64,000 bases of DNA from Zygnema cylindricum (Eukaryota > Streptophyta > Zygnematophyceae > Zygnematales > Zygnemataceae): positions 62,001-126,000 of the forward strand of contig JBBHKE010000813.1 of assembly GCA_037447655.1 (NCBI GenBank), read 5' to 3'. The notes below the pieces were generated by a model. The model did no database searches. It was not told where the DNA came from and saw only the letters and a program-made list of their open reading frames with translations. The position numbers and the translations under genes were made by a program. Positions 8,484 through 24,400 of the stretch are shown here, one piece after another; position 1 is the first letter of the stretch; each line of letters starts with the position of its first letter.

Positions 8484-8740
8484 CAGTTAAAGATAACAGG
8501 AATTTTTACCTAAATTACACAACCTGTTAGCGATTATATGAATTGTAACCTAAATTACACGAATAGTTAGCGATAATAAGAATTGTTACCTAAATTACAC
8601 AAACTGTTAGCGATAACAAGAATTATTACCTAAATTACACATACAGTTAGGGATAACATGAATTGTAATCTAAATTACACAAACAGTTAAGGATAACAGG
8701 AATTGTTACCTAAATTACACAAACTGTTAGCGATAACAAG
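8484..8740 (+). repeat. Segment duplicated at 10757-11010 (offset 2,273 bp)
   Basis: The same order of marker variants recurs: CAGTTAAAGATAACAGG (8484 and 10757), a unit with GAATTGTAACC and ACACGAA, TTAGGGATAACATG (8648 and 10921) and CAGTTAAGGATAA. Three markers checked give the same offset of 2,273 bp, about 57 monomers, so this is one multi-monomer duplication. Confidence 0.75.
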
Positions 8741-11700
8741 ATTGTTACATAAATTACACAAATAGTTTGCGTTAACATGAATTTTTACCTAAATTATAGA
8801 AACTGTTAGCGATAATAGGAATTGTTACCTAAATTACACAAACAGTTAACGATAACAGGAATTGTTACCTAAATTACACAAACTGTTAGCGATAACAATA
8901 ATTGTTACCGAAATTATACAAACAGTTTGCTCTAACATTAATTGTTACCTAAATTACACAAAATATTAGCGATAACAAGAATTGTTACCTAAATTACACA
9001 AACAGTTAGCGATAAGAGAAATTGTTACCTAAATTACACAAACTTTTAGCGATAACAAGAATTGTTACCTAAATTACACAAACTATAAGCGATAACAGGA
9101 ATTTTACCTAAATTACACAAACTATTAGTTGTAACAAGAATTTTTATCTAAATTACACAAACTGTTAGCGATAACAGATATTCTTACCTAAATAACAAAA
9201 ACTATTAGCGATAACATGAATTCTTACCTAAATTACAAAAAAAATTAGCGATAACAAGAATTTGTTACTTAAATTACACAAATAGTTAAGGATAACAGGA
9301 ATTGTTACCTAAATTACACAAACCGTTAGCGATAACAAGAATTGTTACCTAAATTACACAAATAGTTTGCGCTAACATGAATTGTTACCTAAATTACACA
9401 AATTGTTAGCAATAACAAAAATTGTTACCTAAATTACAAAAAATATTAGCGATAACAAGACTTGTTACCTAAATTACACAAACTGTTAGACAGGAATTGT
9501 TACCTTAATTACACAAACACTTAGCAATAACAAGAATTGTTACCTAAATTACACAAACAGTTAGCAATAACAGGAATTGTTACCTAAATTACACAAACTG
9601 TTATCGATAACAAGAATTGTTACCGAAATTACACAAACAGTTTGCTCTAACAGGAATTGTTACCTAAATTACATAAATTGTTAGCGATAACAAAAATTGT
9701 TATCTAAATTACAAAAACAATTAGCAATAATAGGAATTGTTACCTAAATTACACAAACAGTTAGCGATAACAAAAATTGTTACCCAAATTACATAAACTA
9801 TTAGCGATAACAAGAATTTTTACCTTAATTACACAAACTGTTAGCGATAACAAGAATTGTTATCTAAATTAGATAAACAGTTAGCGATAATAGGAATTGT
9901 TACCTAAATTACACAAACAGTTAGCGATAACAAGAATTGTTACCTAAATAACACAAACTACTAGCGATAACAGGAATTTTTACCTTAATTACACAAACTG
10001 TTAGCAATAACAAGAATTGTTACCTATATTAAAGAAAACAGTTAGTGATAACAGGAATTTTTATCTAAATGACACAAACTGCTAGCGATAACAGGAATTC
10101 TTACCTAAATAACACAAACTATTAGCGATAACATGAATTATTACCTTAATTACTCAAACAATTAGGATAACAAGAATTGTTACCTAAATTGCACAAACAG
10201 TTAAGGATAACAGAATTGTTACCTAAATTACACAAACCGTTAGCGAAACCAAAAATTGTTACCTAAATTACACAAATAGTTTGAGCTAATATGAATTGTT
10301 ACCTAAATTACACAAACTTTTAGCGATAACAGGAATTGTTACCTAAATTACACAAACACTTAGCAATTACAAGAATTGTTACCTAAATTACACAAACTGT
10401 TAGCGATAACAAGAATTGTTACCTAAATTACACAATCTATTAGCGATAATAGGAATTGTTTCCTAAATTACACATACAGTTTGCTCTAACATGAATTATT
10501 ACCTAAATTACACAAAATATTAGCGATAACAAGAATTTTTACCTAAATTACACAAACAGTTAGCGATAACAGGAATTGTTACCTTAAATACACAAACTGT
10601 TAGCGATAACAAGAATTGTTACCTAAATTACACAAACTATAAGTAATAATATGAATTGTTACCTAAATTAGAGAAACTGTTAGCGATAACAGGAATTTTT
10701 ATCTAAATTACAGAAACAGCTAGCGATAATAGGAATTGTTACCTAAATTACACAAACAGTTAAAGATAACAGGAATTTTTACCTAAATTACACAAACCGT
10801 TAGCAATAACATGAATTGTAACCTAAATTACACGAACAGTTAGCGATAATAGGAATTATTACCTAAATTACACAAACTGTTAGCGATAACAAGAATTATT
10901 ACCTAAATTACACACACAGTTAGGGATAACATGAATTGTAATCTAAATTACAGAAACAGTTAAGGATAATAGGAATTGTTACCTAAATTACACAAACTGT
11001 TAGCGATAACAAGATTTCTTACATAAATTACACAAATAGTTTGCGTTAACATGAATTGTTACCTAAATTACAGAAACTGTTAGGGATAACAGGAATTGTT
11101 ACCTAAATTACACAAACACTTAGCAATAAGAAGAATTGTTACCTAAATTACACAAACAGTTAACGATAACAGGAATTGTTACCTAAATTACACAAACTGT
11201 TAGCGATAACAATAATTGTTACCGAAATTATACAAACAGTTTGCTCTAACATTAATTGTTACCTAAATTACACAAAATATTAGCGATAACAAGAATTGTT
11301 ACCTAAATTACACAAACAGTTAGCGATAACATGAATTGTTACCTAAATTACACAAACTTTTAGCCATAACAAGAATTGTTACCAAAATTACACAAATAAT
11401 TAGCGATAACAAGAATTGTTACCTAAATTACACAAACAGTTAGCGATAACAGGAAATGTTACCTAAATTACACAAACAATTAGCGATAACAATAATTGTT
11501 ACCTAAATTACACAAACAGTTAGCGATAACAGAAATTGTTACCTAAATTACACAAACTGTTAGCGATAACAATAATTGTTACCTAAATTACATAAACTAT
11601 TAGCGATAACAGGAATTGTTACCTAAATTACACAAACTGTTAGCGATAACAGGAATTGTTACCTAAATTACACAAACAGTTAGCGATAACAGGAATTGTT

Positions 11701-11979
11701 ATCTAAATTACACAAACTTTTAGCGATAACAAGAATTGTTACCTAAATTACACAAGCTATTAGCGATAACAAGAATTGTGACCTAAATTACACAAAAAAT
11801 TATCGATAACAAGATATTGTTACCTAAATGACACAAATTATTATCGATAACACGAATTGTTACCTAAACTACGCAAACAATTAGCGATTAAAAGAATTTG
11901 TTACCTAAATTACACAAACTGTTAGCGATAACAAGAGTTGTTACCTAAATTATAGAAACTATTAGCGATAACAAGAATT

Positions 11980-14900
11980 GTTACCTAAATTACAGAAACA
12001 ATTAGCGATTACAAGAAATGTTGTCAAAATTTCACAAACAATTTGCGATAACAAGAGTTGTTACCTAAATTATAGAAACTATTAGCGATAACAAGAATTG
12101 TTACCTATATTACACAATCTATTATCGATAACAGAAATTGTTACCTAAATTACCCAAATTGTTAGCGATAACACGAATTGTTACCTAAATTACAGAAACA
12201 GTTAGCGATAATAGGAATTGATATCTAAAATTACACAAACTGTTAGCAATAATATAAACTGTAATCTAAATAACACAAACTATTAGGGATAACAAAAATT
12301 GTTACCTAAATTACACAAACTATTAGCGATAAAAAGAATTGATACCTAAATTACACAATCAATTAGCGATAACAAAAATTGTTACCTAAATTACACAAAC
12401 TAATAGCGATAACAGGAATTGTTACCTAAATTTCACAAAACTGTTAGCGATAACAGGAATTGTTACCTAAATTACAGAAACAGTTAGCGATAATAGGAAT
12501 TGTTATCTAAATTACACAAGCTGTTAGCGATAATATGAACTGTATTCTAAATAACACAAACTATTAGGGATAACAAGAATTGTTACCTAAATTAAACAAA
12601 CAATTAGGGATAACAAAAATTGTTATCTAAATTACACAAACTATTAGCGATAACAGGAATTGATACCTAAATTACACAAACAATTAGCGATAACAAGAAT
12701 TGTTACCTAAATTACACAAACAGTTAGCGATAACAGGAAATGTTACCTAAATTACACAAACTAATAGCGATAACAGGAATTGTTACCTAAATTTCACAAA
12801 ACTGTTAGCGATAACAGAAATTGTTACCTAAATTACATAAAATAGTTGGCAATAACAATAATTGTTACCTAAATTACATAAACTATTAGCGATAACATGA
12901 ATTGTTACCTAAATTACACAAACTGTGAGCGATAACAGGAATTGTTACCTAAATTACACAAACAGTTAGCAATAACAGGAATTGTTATCTAAATTACACA
13001 AGCTTGTTAGCGATAATAGGAATTCTAATCTAAATTACACAAAAAATTAGCGATAACAAGAATTTTGACCTAAATTACACAAAAAATTATCGATAACACG
13101 AATTGTTACCTAAACTACGCAAACAATTAGCGATTAAAAGAATTGTTACCTAAATTACACAAACTGTTAGCGATAACAAGAGTTGTTACCTAAATTATAG
13201 AAACTATTAGCGATAACAAGAATTGTTACCTAAATTACAGAAACAATTAGCGATAACAAGAACTATTACCTAAATTACACAAACAATTAGCGATTACAGG
13301 AAATGTTGCCAAAATTCCACAAACAATTTGCGATAAGAAGAGTTGTTACCTAAATTATAGAAACTATAAGCGATAACAAGAATTGTTACCTATATTACAC
13401 AAACTATTATCGATAACAGAAATTGTTACCTAAATTACCCAAATTGTTAGCGATAACACGAATTGTTACCTAAATTACAGAAACAGTTAGCGATAATAGG
13501 AATTGTTATCTAAAATTACACAAACTGTTAGCAATAATATAAACTGTAATCTAAATAACACAAACTATTAGGGATAACAAAAATTGTTACCTAAATTAAA
13601 CAAACAATTAGGGATAACAAAAATTGTTATCTAAATTACACAAACTATTAGTGATAACAGGAATTGATACCTAAATTACACAAACAATTAGCGATAACAA
13701 GAATTGTTACCTAAATTACACAAACAGTTAGCGATAACTGAAATGTTACCTAAATTACACAAACTAATAGCGATAACAGGAATTGTTACCTAAATTTCAC
13801 AAAACTGTTAGCGATCACAAGAATTCTTACCTAAATTACAAAAACAGTTAGCGATAACACGAATTGTTACCTAAATAACACAAATTGTTAGCGATAACAG
13901 GAATTGTTACCTTAATTACACAAATTGTTAGCGATAACAAGAATTGTTACCTAAATTACACAAACTATTAGCGATAACAACAATTGTTACCTAAATTACC
14001 CATACAGTTAGCGATAACAGGAATTGTTACCTAAATTACACAAACTGTTACCGATAATAAGAATTGTTACCTAAATTACACAAATAGTTTGCGCTAACAT
14101 GAATTGTTACCTAAATTACACAAACTATTAGCAATAACAGGAATTGTTACCTAAATGACACAAACTATTAGCGATCACAAGAATTTTTACCTAAATTACA
14201 AAAACAGTTAGCGATAACACGAATTGTTACCTAAATTACAAAAATAGTTGGCAATAACAGAATTGTCACTTAAATTACACAAACATTTAGCGATAACAAG
14301 AATTGTTACCTAAATTACACAAACAGTTAGCGATAACATGAATTGTTACCTAAATTACACAAACTATTAGCGATAACAAGAATTGTTACCTAAATGACAA
14401 AAACAGTTAGCGATAACACGAATTGTTACCTAAATAACACAAATTGTTAGCGATAACAGGAATTGTTACCTTAATTACACAAATTGTTAGCGATAACAAG
14501 AATTGTTACCTAAATTACACAAAGTATTAGCGATAACAATAATTGTTACCTAAATTACAGAAACAATTAGCGATAACAACAATTGTTACCTAAATTACCC
14601 AAACAGTTAGCGATAACAGGAATTGTAACCTAAATTACACAAACTGTTACCGATAATAAGAATTGTTATCTAAATTACACAAATAGTTTGCGCTAACATG
14701 AATTGTTACCTAAATTACACAAACTATTAGCAATAACAGGAATTGTTACCTAAATTACTTTCAGAATTAGCGATAACAAGAATTGTTACCTAAATTACAC
14801 AAACTATTAGCCATAACAAGAATTCTTACCAAAATTACACAAACAATTAGCGATAACAAGAATTGTTAAATAAATTACACAAACTGTTAGCGATAACAAG

Positions 14901-15300
14901 AGTTGTTACCTAAATTATAGAAACTATTAGCGATAACAAGAATTGTTACCTAAATTACAAAAAAAATTAGCGATAACAAGAACTGTTACCTAAATTACAC
15001 AAACAATTAGCGATTACAGGAAATGTTGCCAAAATTCCACAAACAATTTGCGATAACAAGAGTTGTTACCTAAATTATAGAAACTATTAGCGATAACAAG
15101 AATTGTTACCTATATTACACAAACTATTATCGATAACAGAAATTGTTACCTAAATTACCCAAATTGTTAGCGATAACACGAATTGTTACCTAAATTACAG
15201 AAACAGTTAGCGATAATAGGAATTGTTATCTAAAATTACACAAACTGTTAGCAATAATATTAATTGTAATCTAAATAACACAAACTATTAGGGATAACAA
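11980..15300 (+). repeat. Higher-order repeats of about 1,285 and 1,720 bp
   Basis: The run TGTTAGCAATAATAT plus GTAATCTAAATAACAC starts at 12241, 13526 and 15246 (offsets 1,285 and 1,720). A preceding cluster with ACCAAAATTCCACAAACAAT or close variants and TTTGCGATAACAAGAG also recurs near 12015, 13300 and 15020. A further marker (CAAAGTATTAG, 14522 and 16244) gives offset 1,722. These are serial duplications of 32- and 43-monomer blocks. Confidence 0.75.
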
Positions 15301-17959
15301 GAATTGTTATCTAAATTAAACAAACAATAAACGATAAAAAGAATTGATACCTAAATTACACAAACTATTAGCGATAACAAGAATTGTTGCCTAAATTACA
15401 CAAACTAATAGCGATAAAAGGAATTGATACCTAAATTTCACAAACTATTAGCGATAACAAGAATTGTTACCTAAATTACACAAACTAATAGCGATAACAG
15501 GAATTGTTACCTAAATTTCACAAAACTGTTAGCGATAATAGGAATTGTTACCTAAATTACAGAAACAGTTAGCGATAATAGGAATTGTTATCTAAATTAC
15601 ACAAGCTGTTAGCGATAATATGAACTGTATTCTAAATAACAGAAACTATTATGGATAACAAGAATTGTTACCTAAATTAAACAAACAATTAGGGATAACA
15701 AAAATTGTTATCTAAATTACACAAACTATTAGCGATAACAGGAATTGATACCTTAATTACACAAACAATTAGCGATAACTAGAATTGTTACCTAAATTAC
15801 ACAAACAGTTAGCGATAACAGAAATGTTACCTAAATTACAAAAACTAATAGCGATAACAGGAATTGTTACCTAAATTTCACAAAACTGTTAGCAATAACA
15901 AAATTTTTTACCTAAATTACACAAATAGTTGGCAATAACAAGAATTGTCACCTAAATTACACAAACAATTAGCGATAACAAGAATTGTTACCTAAATTAC
16001 ACAAACAGTTAGCGATAACATGAATTGTTACCTAAATTACACAAACTCTTAGCGATAACAAGAATTGTTACCTAAATGACACAAACTATTAGCCATCACA
16101 AGAATTCTTACCTAAATTACAAAAACTGTTAGCGATAACACGAATTGTTACCTAAATAACACAAATTGTTAGCGATAACAGGAATTGTTACCTTAATTAC
16201 ACAAATTGTTAGCGATAACAAGAATTGTTACCTAAATTACACAAAGTATTAGCGATAACAATAATTGTTACCTAAATTACAGAAACAATTAGCGATAACA
16301 ACAATTGTTACCTAAATTACCCAAACAGTTAGCGATAACAGGAATTGTTACCTAAATTACACAAACTGTTACCGAAAATAAGAATTGTTACCTAAATTAC
16401 ACAAATAGTTTGCGCTAACATGAATTGTTACCTAAATTACACAAACTATTAGCGATAACAAGAATTGTTACCTAAATTACAAAAACAATTAGCTATAACA
16501 CGAATTGTTATCTAAATACACAAACTGTTAGCGATAACAAGAATTGTAATCTAAATTATTGAAACTATTAGGGATAACAAAAATTGTTACCTAAATTACA
16601 GAAACAATTAGCGATAACAAGAATTCTAACCTAAATTTCACAAACAAATAGCGATAACAATAATGGTTACCTACATTACAAAAACAGTTAGCAAAAATAG
16701 GAATTGTTACCTAAATTAGATAAACTGTTAGCGATAATAAGAATTGTTACCTAAATTACACAAACTATTAGCGATAACAGGAATTGTTACCTAAATTACA
16801 CAAACTGTTAGTGATAACAAGAATTGTTACCTAAATTACAAAAACAGTTAGCGATAACAAGAATTGTTACCTAAATTACACATACTGTTAGCAATAACAA
16901 GAATTGTTACTTAAATTACACAAATCGTAAGTGATAACAAGAATTGTTACCTAAATTACACAAACTGTTAGCGATAACAAGAATTGTTACCTAAATTACA
17001 CAAATCGTAAGGGATAACGAGAATTGTTACCCAAATTACACAAACTATTAGCGATAATAGAAATTGTTACCTAAATTACAGAAACAATTAGCGATAACAA
17101 GAATTGTTTCCTAAATTACAAAAACAGTTAGCGATAACATGAATTGTTACCTAAATTACACAAACTATGTGCGATAATATGAATTGTTACCTAGATTACA
17201 CAACCTATTAGCGATAACTAGAATTGTTACCTAAATAACACAAACTATTAGCGATAACAAGAATTGTTACCTAAATTACACAAACAGTTATTGATAACAG
17301 GAATTTTTACCTAAATTACACAAACTGTTAGCGATAACAAGAATTATTACCTAAATTACACAAACAATTAGCGATAACAAGAATTGTTACCTAAATTACA
17401 CAAAATATAAGCGATAACAGGAATTATTACCTAAATTACAGAAACTGTTAGCGATAACATGAATTGTTATCTAAATTACAGAAACACTTAGCGATAATAG
17501 GAATTGTTTCCTAAATTACAGAAACAGTTAGCGATAACAAGAATTGTTACCTAAATTACACAAACTATTAGCGATAACAGGATTTTTTACCTTAATTACA
17601 CAAACTGTTAGCGAATACAAGAATTGTTACCTAAATTACACAAATCGTAAGCGATAACAAGAATTGTTACCTAAATTACACAAACTGTTAGCGATAACAA
17701 GAATTGTTACCTAAATTACACAAATCGTAAGCGATAACAAGAATTGTTACCTAAATTACACAAACAGTTAGCGATAACATGAATTGTTACCTAAATTACA
17801 CAAACTATGTGAGATAATATGAATTGTTACCTAGATTACACAACCTATTAGCGATAAGAAGAATTGTTACCTAAATAACACAAACTATTAGCGATAACAA
17901 GAATTGTTACCTAAATTACACAAACAGTTATTGATAACAGGAATTTTTACCTAAATTAC

Positions 17960-18883
17960 ACAAACTGTTAGCGATAACAAGAATTCTTACCTAAATAACA
18001 CAAACTATTAGCAATAACATGAATTGTAACCTGAATTACACAAACAATTAGCGATAACAAGAATTGTTACCTAAATTACACAAACAGTTAAGGATAACAG
18101 GAATTGTTACCTAAATTACACAAATAGTTTGGGCTAACATGAATTGTTCCCTAAATTAGATAAACTTTTAGCGATAACAGGAATTGTTACCAAAATTACA
18201 CAAACTCTTAGCAATAATATGAATTGTTACCTAAATTACACAAACAGTTAGCGATAACAGCAATTGTTACCTAAATTACACAAACTGTTAGCGATAACAA
18301 GAATGGTTACCTAAATTACACACACAGTTAGCGATAACAAGAATTGTTATTTAAATTACACAAACTATTAGCGATAACAGGAATTGTTACCTAAATTACA
18401 CAAAATGTTAGCGATAATAGGAATTGTTACTTAAATTACAGAAACAATTAGCGATAACAGAAATTGTTATGTAAATTACACAAACTGTTAGCAATAACAT
18501 GAATTCTAATCTAAATTACGCAAACAGTTAAGGATAACATGAATTGTTACCTAAATTATACAAACCGTTAGCAATAACAAGAATTGTTACCTAAATTACA
18601 CAAATAGTTTGCGCTAACATCAATTGTTACCTAAATTACATAAAATTTTAGCGATAACAGGAATTGTTACCTAAATTGCACAAACTCTTAGCAATAATAA
18701 GAATTGTTACCTAAATTACACAAACAGTTAGCGATAACAGCAATTGTTACCTATATTACACAAACTGTTAGCGATAACAAGAATGGTTACCTAAATTACA
18801 CACACAGTTAGCGATAACAAGAATTGTTATTTAAATTACACAAACTATAAGCGATAACAGGAATTGTTACCTAAATTACACAA
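17960..18883 (+). repeat. Segment duplicated almost exactly at 21367-22290 (offset 3,407 bp)
   Basis: Markers at 18001 and 21408, and at 18301 and 21708, give the same 3,407-bp offset. The two copies read nearly identically through GAATGGTTACC, ACACACAG and TTATTTAAATTAC units. Similarity ends near 22290, where the second copy passes into a different unit (TAGCTGGTATAG). Each copy itself contains two related halves 480 bp apart (18301/18781 and 21708/22188), i.e. 12 monomers. Confidence 0.85.
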
Positions 18884-20362
18884 ACTGTTAGCGATAACAG
18901 GAATTGTTACTTAAATTACAGAAACAATTAGCGATAACAGAAATTGTTATGTAAATTACACAAACTGTTAGCGATAACATGAATTCTAATCTAAATTACA
19001 CAAACAGTTAAGGATAACACGAATTGTTACCTAAATTATACAAACCGTTAGCGATAACAAGACTTGTTACCTAAATTACACAAACAATTAGCGATAACAT
19101 GATATGTTACCTAAATTACACAAACTATTAGCGATAACAATAATTGTTACTGAAATTACATTAACTGTTTGCTCTAACATGAATTGTTACCTAAATTACA
19201 TAAACTATTAATGATAACAAGAATTTTTACCTTAATTACACAAACTATTAGCAATAACAAGAATTGTTACTTATATTACAGAAAACAGTTAGCGATAACA
19301 GGATTTTTTATCTAAATTACACACACTGTTAGCGATAACAGGAATTGTTACCTGAATTACTCAAACAATTAGCGATAACAAGAATTGTTATCTAAATTAC
19401 ACAAACAATTAAAGATAAGAGGAATTCTTACCTAAATTACAAACACCATTTGCGATAACAAGATTTGTTACCTAAATTACACAAATAGTTTGCGCTAACA
19501 TCAATTGTTACCTAAATTACACAAACTTTTAGCGATAACAGGAATTGTTACCTAAATTACACAAACACTTAGCAATAATAAGAATTGTTACCTAAATTAC
19601 ACAAACAATTAGCGATAACAGGAATTGTTACCTAAATTACACAAACTGTTAGCGATAACAAGAATTGTTACCGAAATTACACAAACAGTTTGCTCTAACA
19701 TGAATTGTTTCCTAAAATACACAAAATATTAGCGATAACAAGAATTGTTACCTAAATTACACAAACTGTTAGGGATAACAAGAATTGTTAACTAAATTAC
19801 ACAAACTACAAGCAATAACACGAATTGTTACCTAAATTACACAACCTGTTAGCGATAACAAGAATTGTTATCTAAATTACAGAAACATTTAGCAATAATA
19901 GGAATTGTTACCTAAATTACACGAATAGTTAGCGATAACAAAAATTGTTACCTAAATTACACAAACTATTAGCGATAACAGGAATTTTTACCTTAATTAC
20001 ACAAACTGTTAGCGATAACAAGAATTGTTACCTATATTACAATAAACATTAAGCGATAACAAGAATTCTTACCTAAATAACACTAACTATTAGCAATAAC
20101 ATGAATTGTTACCTGAATTACACAAACAATTAGCGATAACAAAAATTGTTACCTAAATTACACAAACTACTTGCGATAACAGGAATTTTACCTTAATTAC
20201 ACAAACTGTTAGCGATAACAAGAATTGTTACCTAAATTACACAAACAGTTAGCGATAACAACAATTGTTACCTAAATTACACAAACTACTAGCGATAACA
20301 GGATTTTTTACCTTAATTACACAAACTGTTAGCGATAACAAGAATTGTTACCCATATTACAG

Positions 20363-21488
20363 AAAAGAGTTAGCGATAACTGGAATTTTTATCAACATTA
20401 CACAAACAGTTAGCGATAACATGAATTCTTACCTAAATAACACAAACTATTAGCAATAACATGAATTGTTACCTAAATTACACAAACAATTAGCGATAAC
20501 AAGATTTTTAACCTAAATTACACAAACAGTTAAAGATAACAGGATTTGTTACCTAAATTATAGAAACCGTTAGCGATAACAATAATTGTTACCTAAATTA
20601 CACAAATTGTTAGCGATAACAGGAATTGTTACCTAAATTACACAAAATATTAGCGATAACAAGAATTTTTACCTAAATTACACAAAATATTAGCAATAAC
20701 AGGAATTTTTACCTTAATTACACAAACAGTTAGCGATAACAAGAATTGTTACCTATATTACAGAAAACAGTTAGCGATAACAGGAATTTTTATCTAAATT
20801 ACACAAACTGTTAGCGATAACAAGAATTCTTACCTAAATAACACAAACTATTAGCAATAACATGAATTGTAACCTGAATTACACAAACAATTAGCGATAA
20901 CAAGAATTGTTACCTAAATTACACAAACACAGTTAGCGATAACTGGAAGTTTTATCAACATTACACAAACAGTTAGCGATAACATGAATTCTTACCTAAA
21001 TAACACAAACTATTAGCAATAACATGAATTGTTACCTAAATTACACAAACAATTAGCGATAACAAGATTTTTAACCTAAATTACACAAACAGTTAAAGAT
21101 AACAGGATTTGTTACCTAAATTATAGAAACCGTTAGCGATAACAATAATTGTTACCTAAATTACACAAATTGTTAGCGATAACAGGAATTGTTACCTAAA
21201 TTACACAAAATATTAGCGATAACAAGAATTTTTACCTAAATTACACAAAATAATTAGCAATAACAGGAATTTTTACCTTAATTACACAAACAGTTAGCGA
21301 TAACAAGAATTGTTACCTATATTACAGAAAACAGTTAGCGATAACAGGAATTTTTATCTAAATTACACAAACTGTTAGCGATAACAAGAATTCTTACCTA
21401 AATAACACAAACTATTAGCAATAACATGAATTGTAACCTGAATTACACAAACAATTAGCGATAACAAGAATTGTTACCTAAATTACAC
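20363..21488 (+). repeat. Tandem duplication of a 563-bp block
   Basis: 20363-20925 is repeated at 20926-21488, at a 563-bp offset (20401 and 20964 match in CACAAACAGTTAGCGATAAC). Shared rare marks include TTTTTATCAACATTACAC, GATTTTTAACC, TTAAAGATAACAGGATTTG and ATTATAGAAACCG. The offset is 14 monomers plus 3 bp, so small indels are included. Confidence 0.85.
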
Positions 21489-24400
21489 AAACAGTTAAGG
21501 ATAACAGGAATTGTTACCTAAATTACACAAATAGTTTGGGCTAACATGAATTGTTCCCTAAATTAGATAAACTTTTAGCGATAACAGGAATTGTTACCAA
21601 AATTACACAAACTCTTAGCAATAATATGAATTGTTACCTAAATTACACAAACAGTTAGCGATAACAACAATTGTTACCTAAATTACACAAACTGTTAGCG
21701 ATAACAAGAATGGTTACCTAAATTACACACACAGTTAGCGATAACAAGAATTGTTATTTAAATTACACAAACTATTAGCGATAACAGGAATTGTTACCTA
21801 AATTACACAAAATGTTAGCGATAATAGGAATTGTTACTTAAATTACAGAAACAATTAGCGATAACAGAAATTGTTATGTAAATTACACAAACTGTTAGCA
21901 ATAACATGAATTCTAATCTAAATTACGCAAACAGTTAAGGATAACATGAATTGTTACCTAAATTATACAAACCGTTAGCAATAACAAGAATTGTTACCTA
22001 AATTACACAAATAGTTTGCGCTAACATCAATTGTTACCTAAATTACATAAAATTTTAGCGATAACAGGAATTGTTACCTAAATTGCACAAACTCTTAGCA
22101 ATAATAAGAATTGTTACCTAAATTACACAAACAGTTAGCGATAACAGCAATTGTTACCTATATTACACAAACTGTTAGCGATAACAAGAATGGTTACCTA
22201 AATTACACACACAGTTAGCGATAACAAGAATTGTTATTTAAATTACACAAACTATAAGCGATAACAGGAATTGTTACCTAAATTACACAAAACAGTTAGC
22301 GATAGCTGGTATAGTTACCTAAATTACACAAACTGTTAGCGATAACAATAATTGTTACCTAAATCACACAAACAGTTTGCGATAACAAGAATTGTTACCT
22401 AAATTACACAAACTATTAAAGATAACAAGAATTCTTACATAAATTACACAAATTGTTAACGATAATAGGAATTGTTACCTAAATTACAAAATCAGTTATC
22501 GATAACAAAAATTGATATCTAAATTACACAAACTATTAGTGATAACATGAATTGCAATCTAAATTACACAAACTCTTAGAGATAACAGGAATTGCAATCT
22601 AAATTACACAAACTATTAGAGATAACAATAATTTTTACCTATATTACACAAACAGAGTGCGCTAACATGAATTGTTACCTAAATTACACAAACTATTAGC
22701 GATAACAAGAATTGTTACCTAAATTACACAAAATATTAGCGATAACAGAAATTGTTACCTAAATTACACAAACAATTAGCGATAACAAGAATTGTTACCT
22801 AAATTACACAAACAATTAGCGATAACAGGAATTGTTACCTTAATTACAAAAACTGTTAGCAATAACATAAATTGTTACCTAAGTTATAGAAACAGTTAGT
22901 GATAACAGGAATTGTTACCTAAACTACACAAACTTTTAGCGATAACAGGAATTCTTACCTAAATTACACAAAGAGTTAGCGATAACAAGAATTGTTACCT
23001 AAATTACACAAACAGTTTGCGCTAACATGAATTGTTACCTAAATTTCACGAACAATTAGCGATAACAAGAATTGTTACTTAATTTACCCAAACTATTAGC
23101 GATAACATGAATTATTACCTATATTACACAAACAATTAGCGATAACAAGAATTGTTACCTAAATTACACAAACTATTAGCGAGAACAGGAATTGTTACCT
23201 AAATTACACAAACAACTAGCTATAACAAGAATTCTTACCTAAATTACAAAAATAGTATGCGATAACAAGAATTGTAATCTAAATTACACAAACTGTTAGC
23301 GATAACAAGAATTAATACCTAAATTACACAAACAATTCTTACCTAAATTACAAAAATTGTTAGTTATTATAGGAATTGTTACCTAAATTACACAAACTTT
23401 TAGCGATAACAGGAATTCTTACCTAAATTACACAAAGAGTTAGCGATAACAAGAATTGTTACCTAAATTACACAAACAGTTTGCGCTAGCATGAATTGTT
23501 ACCTAAATTACACAAACAATTAGCTATAACAAGAATTATTACCTAAATTACACAAATAGTATGCGATAGCATGAATTGTTACCTAAATTACACAAACTAT
23601 TAGCAATAACAAGAATTCTTACCTAAATTACACAAACTATTTGCGATAACAAGAATTGTTACCTAAATTACACAAACAGTTAGCGATAACAGGAATTGTT
23701 ACATAAATTATAGAAACAATTAGTGATAACAAGAATTGTTACCTAATTTACACAAACTCTTAGCGAAAATAGGAATTGTTACCTAAATTACACAAACTGT
23801 TATCGATAACACGAATTGTTATCTAAATTACAGAAACAGTTAGCGATAATAGGAATTGTTACCTAAATTACACAAACATTTAGCGATAATAACATTTGTT
23901 ACCTAAATTACACAAACTATTAGCGATAACAGGAATTTTTACCTAAATTACACAAACTGTTATCGATAACAGAAATTGTTATATATATTACAGAAAACAG
24001 TTAGCAATAACAAAAATTGTTACCTAAATTACAGAAACAATTAGCGATAACAAAAATTGTTACCTAAATTCCACAAACAGTTAGCGATAACACGAATTAT
24101 TACCTAAATTACACAAACTGTTAGCGATAACAAGAATTGTTACTTAAATTACAAAAACAATTAGCGATAACTGAAATTGTTATCTAAATTACACAAACTT
24201 TAAGCGATAACATGAATTATAATCTAAATTACATAAACAGTTAAAGATAACATGAATTATTAACTAAATTACACAAACCGTTAGCGATAACAAGAATTTT
24301 ACCTAAATTACACAAATAGTTTGCGCTAACATAAATTGTTATCTAAATTACACAGACTGTTAGCGATAACAATAATTCTTACCTAAATTACACAAACAGT

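Noticed and set aside
20265-20453. 62-codon ORF within the satellite
   Set aside because: It consists only of satellite units that happen to lack a stop in one frame; the translation is repetitive (ITQTVSDN twice), and neighbouring monomers close the frame.
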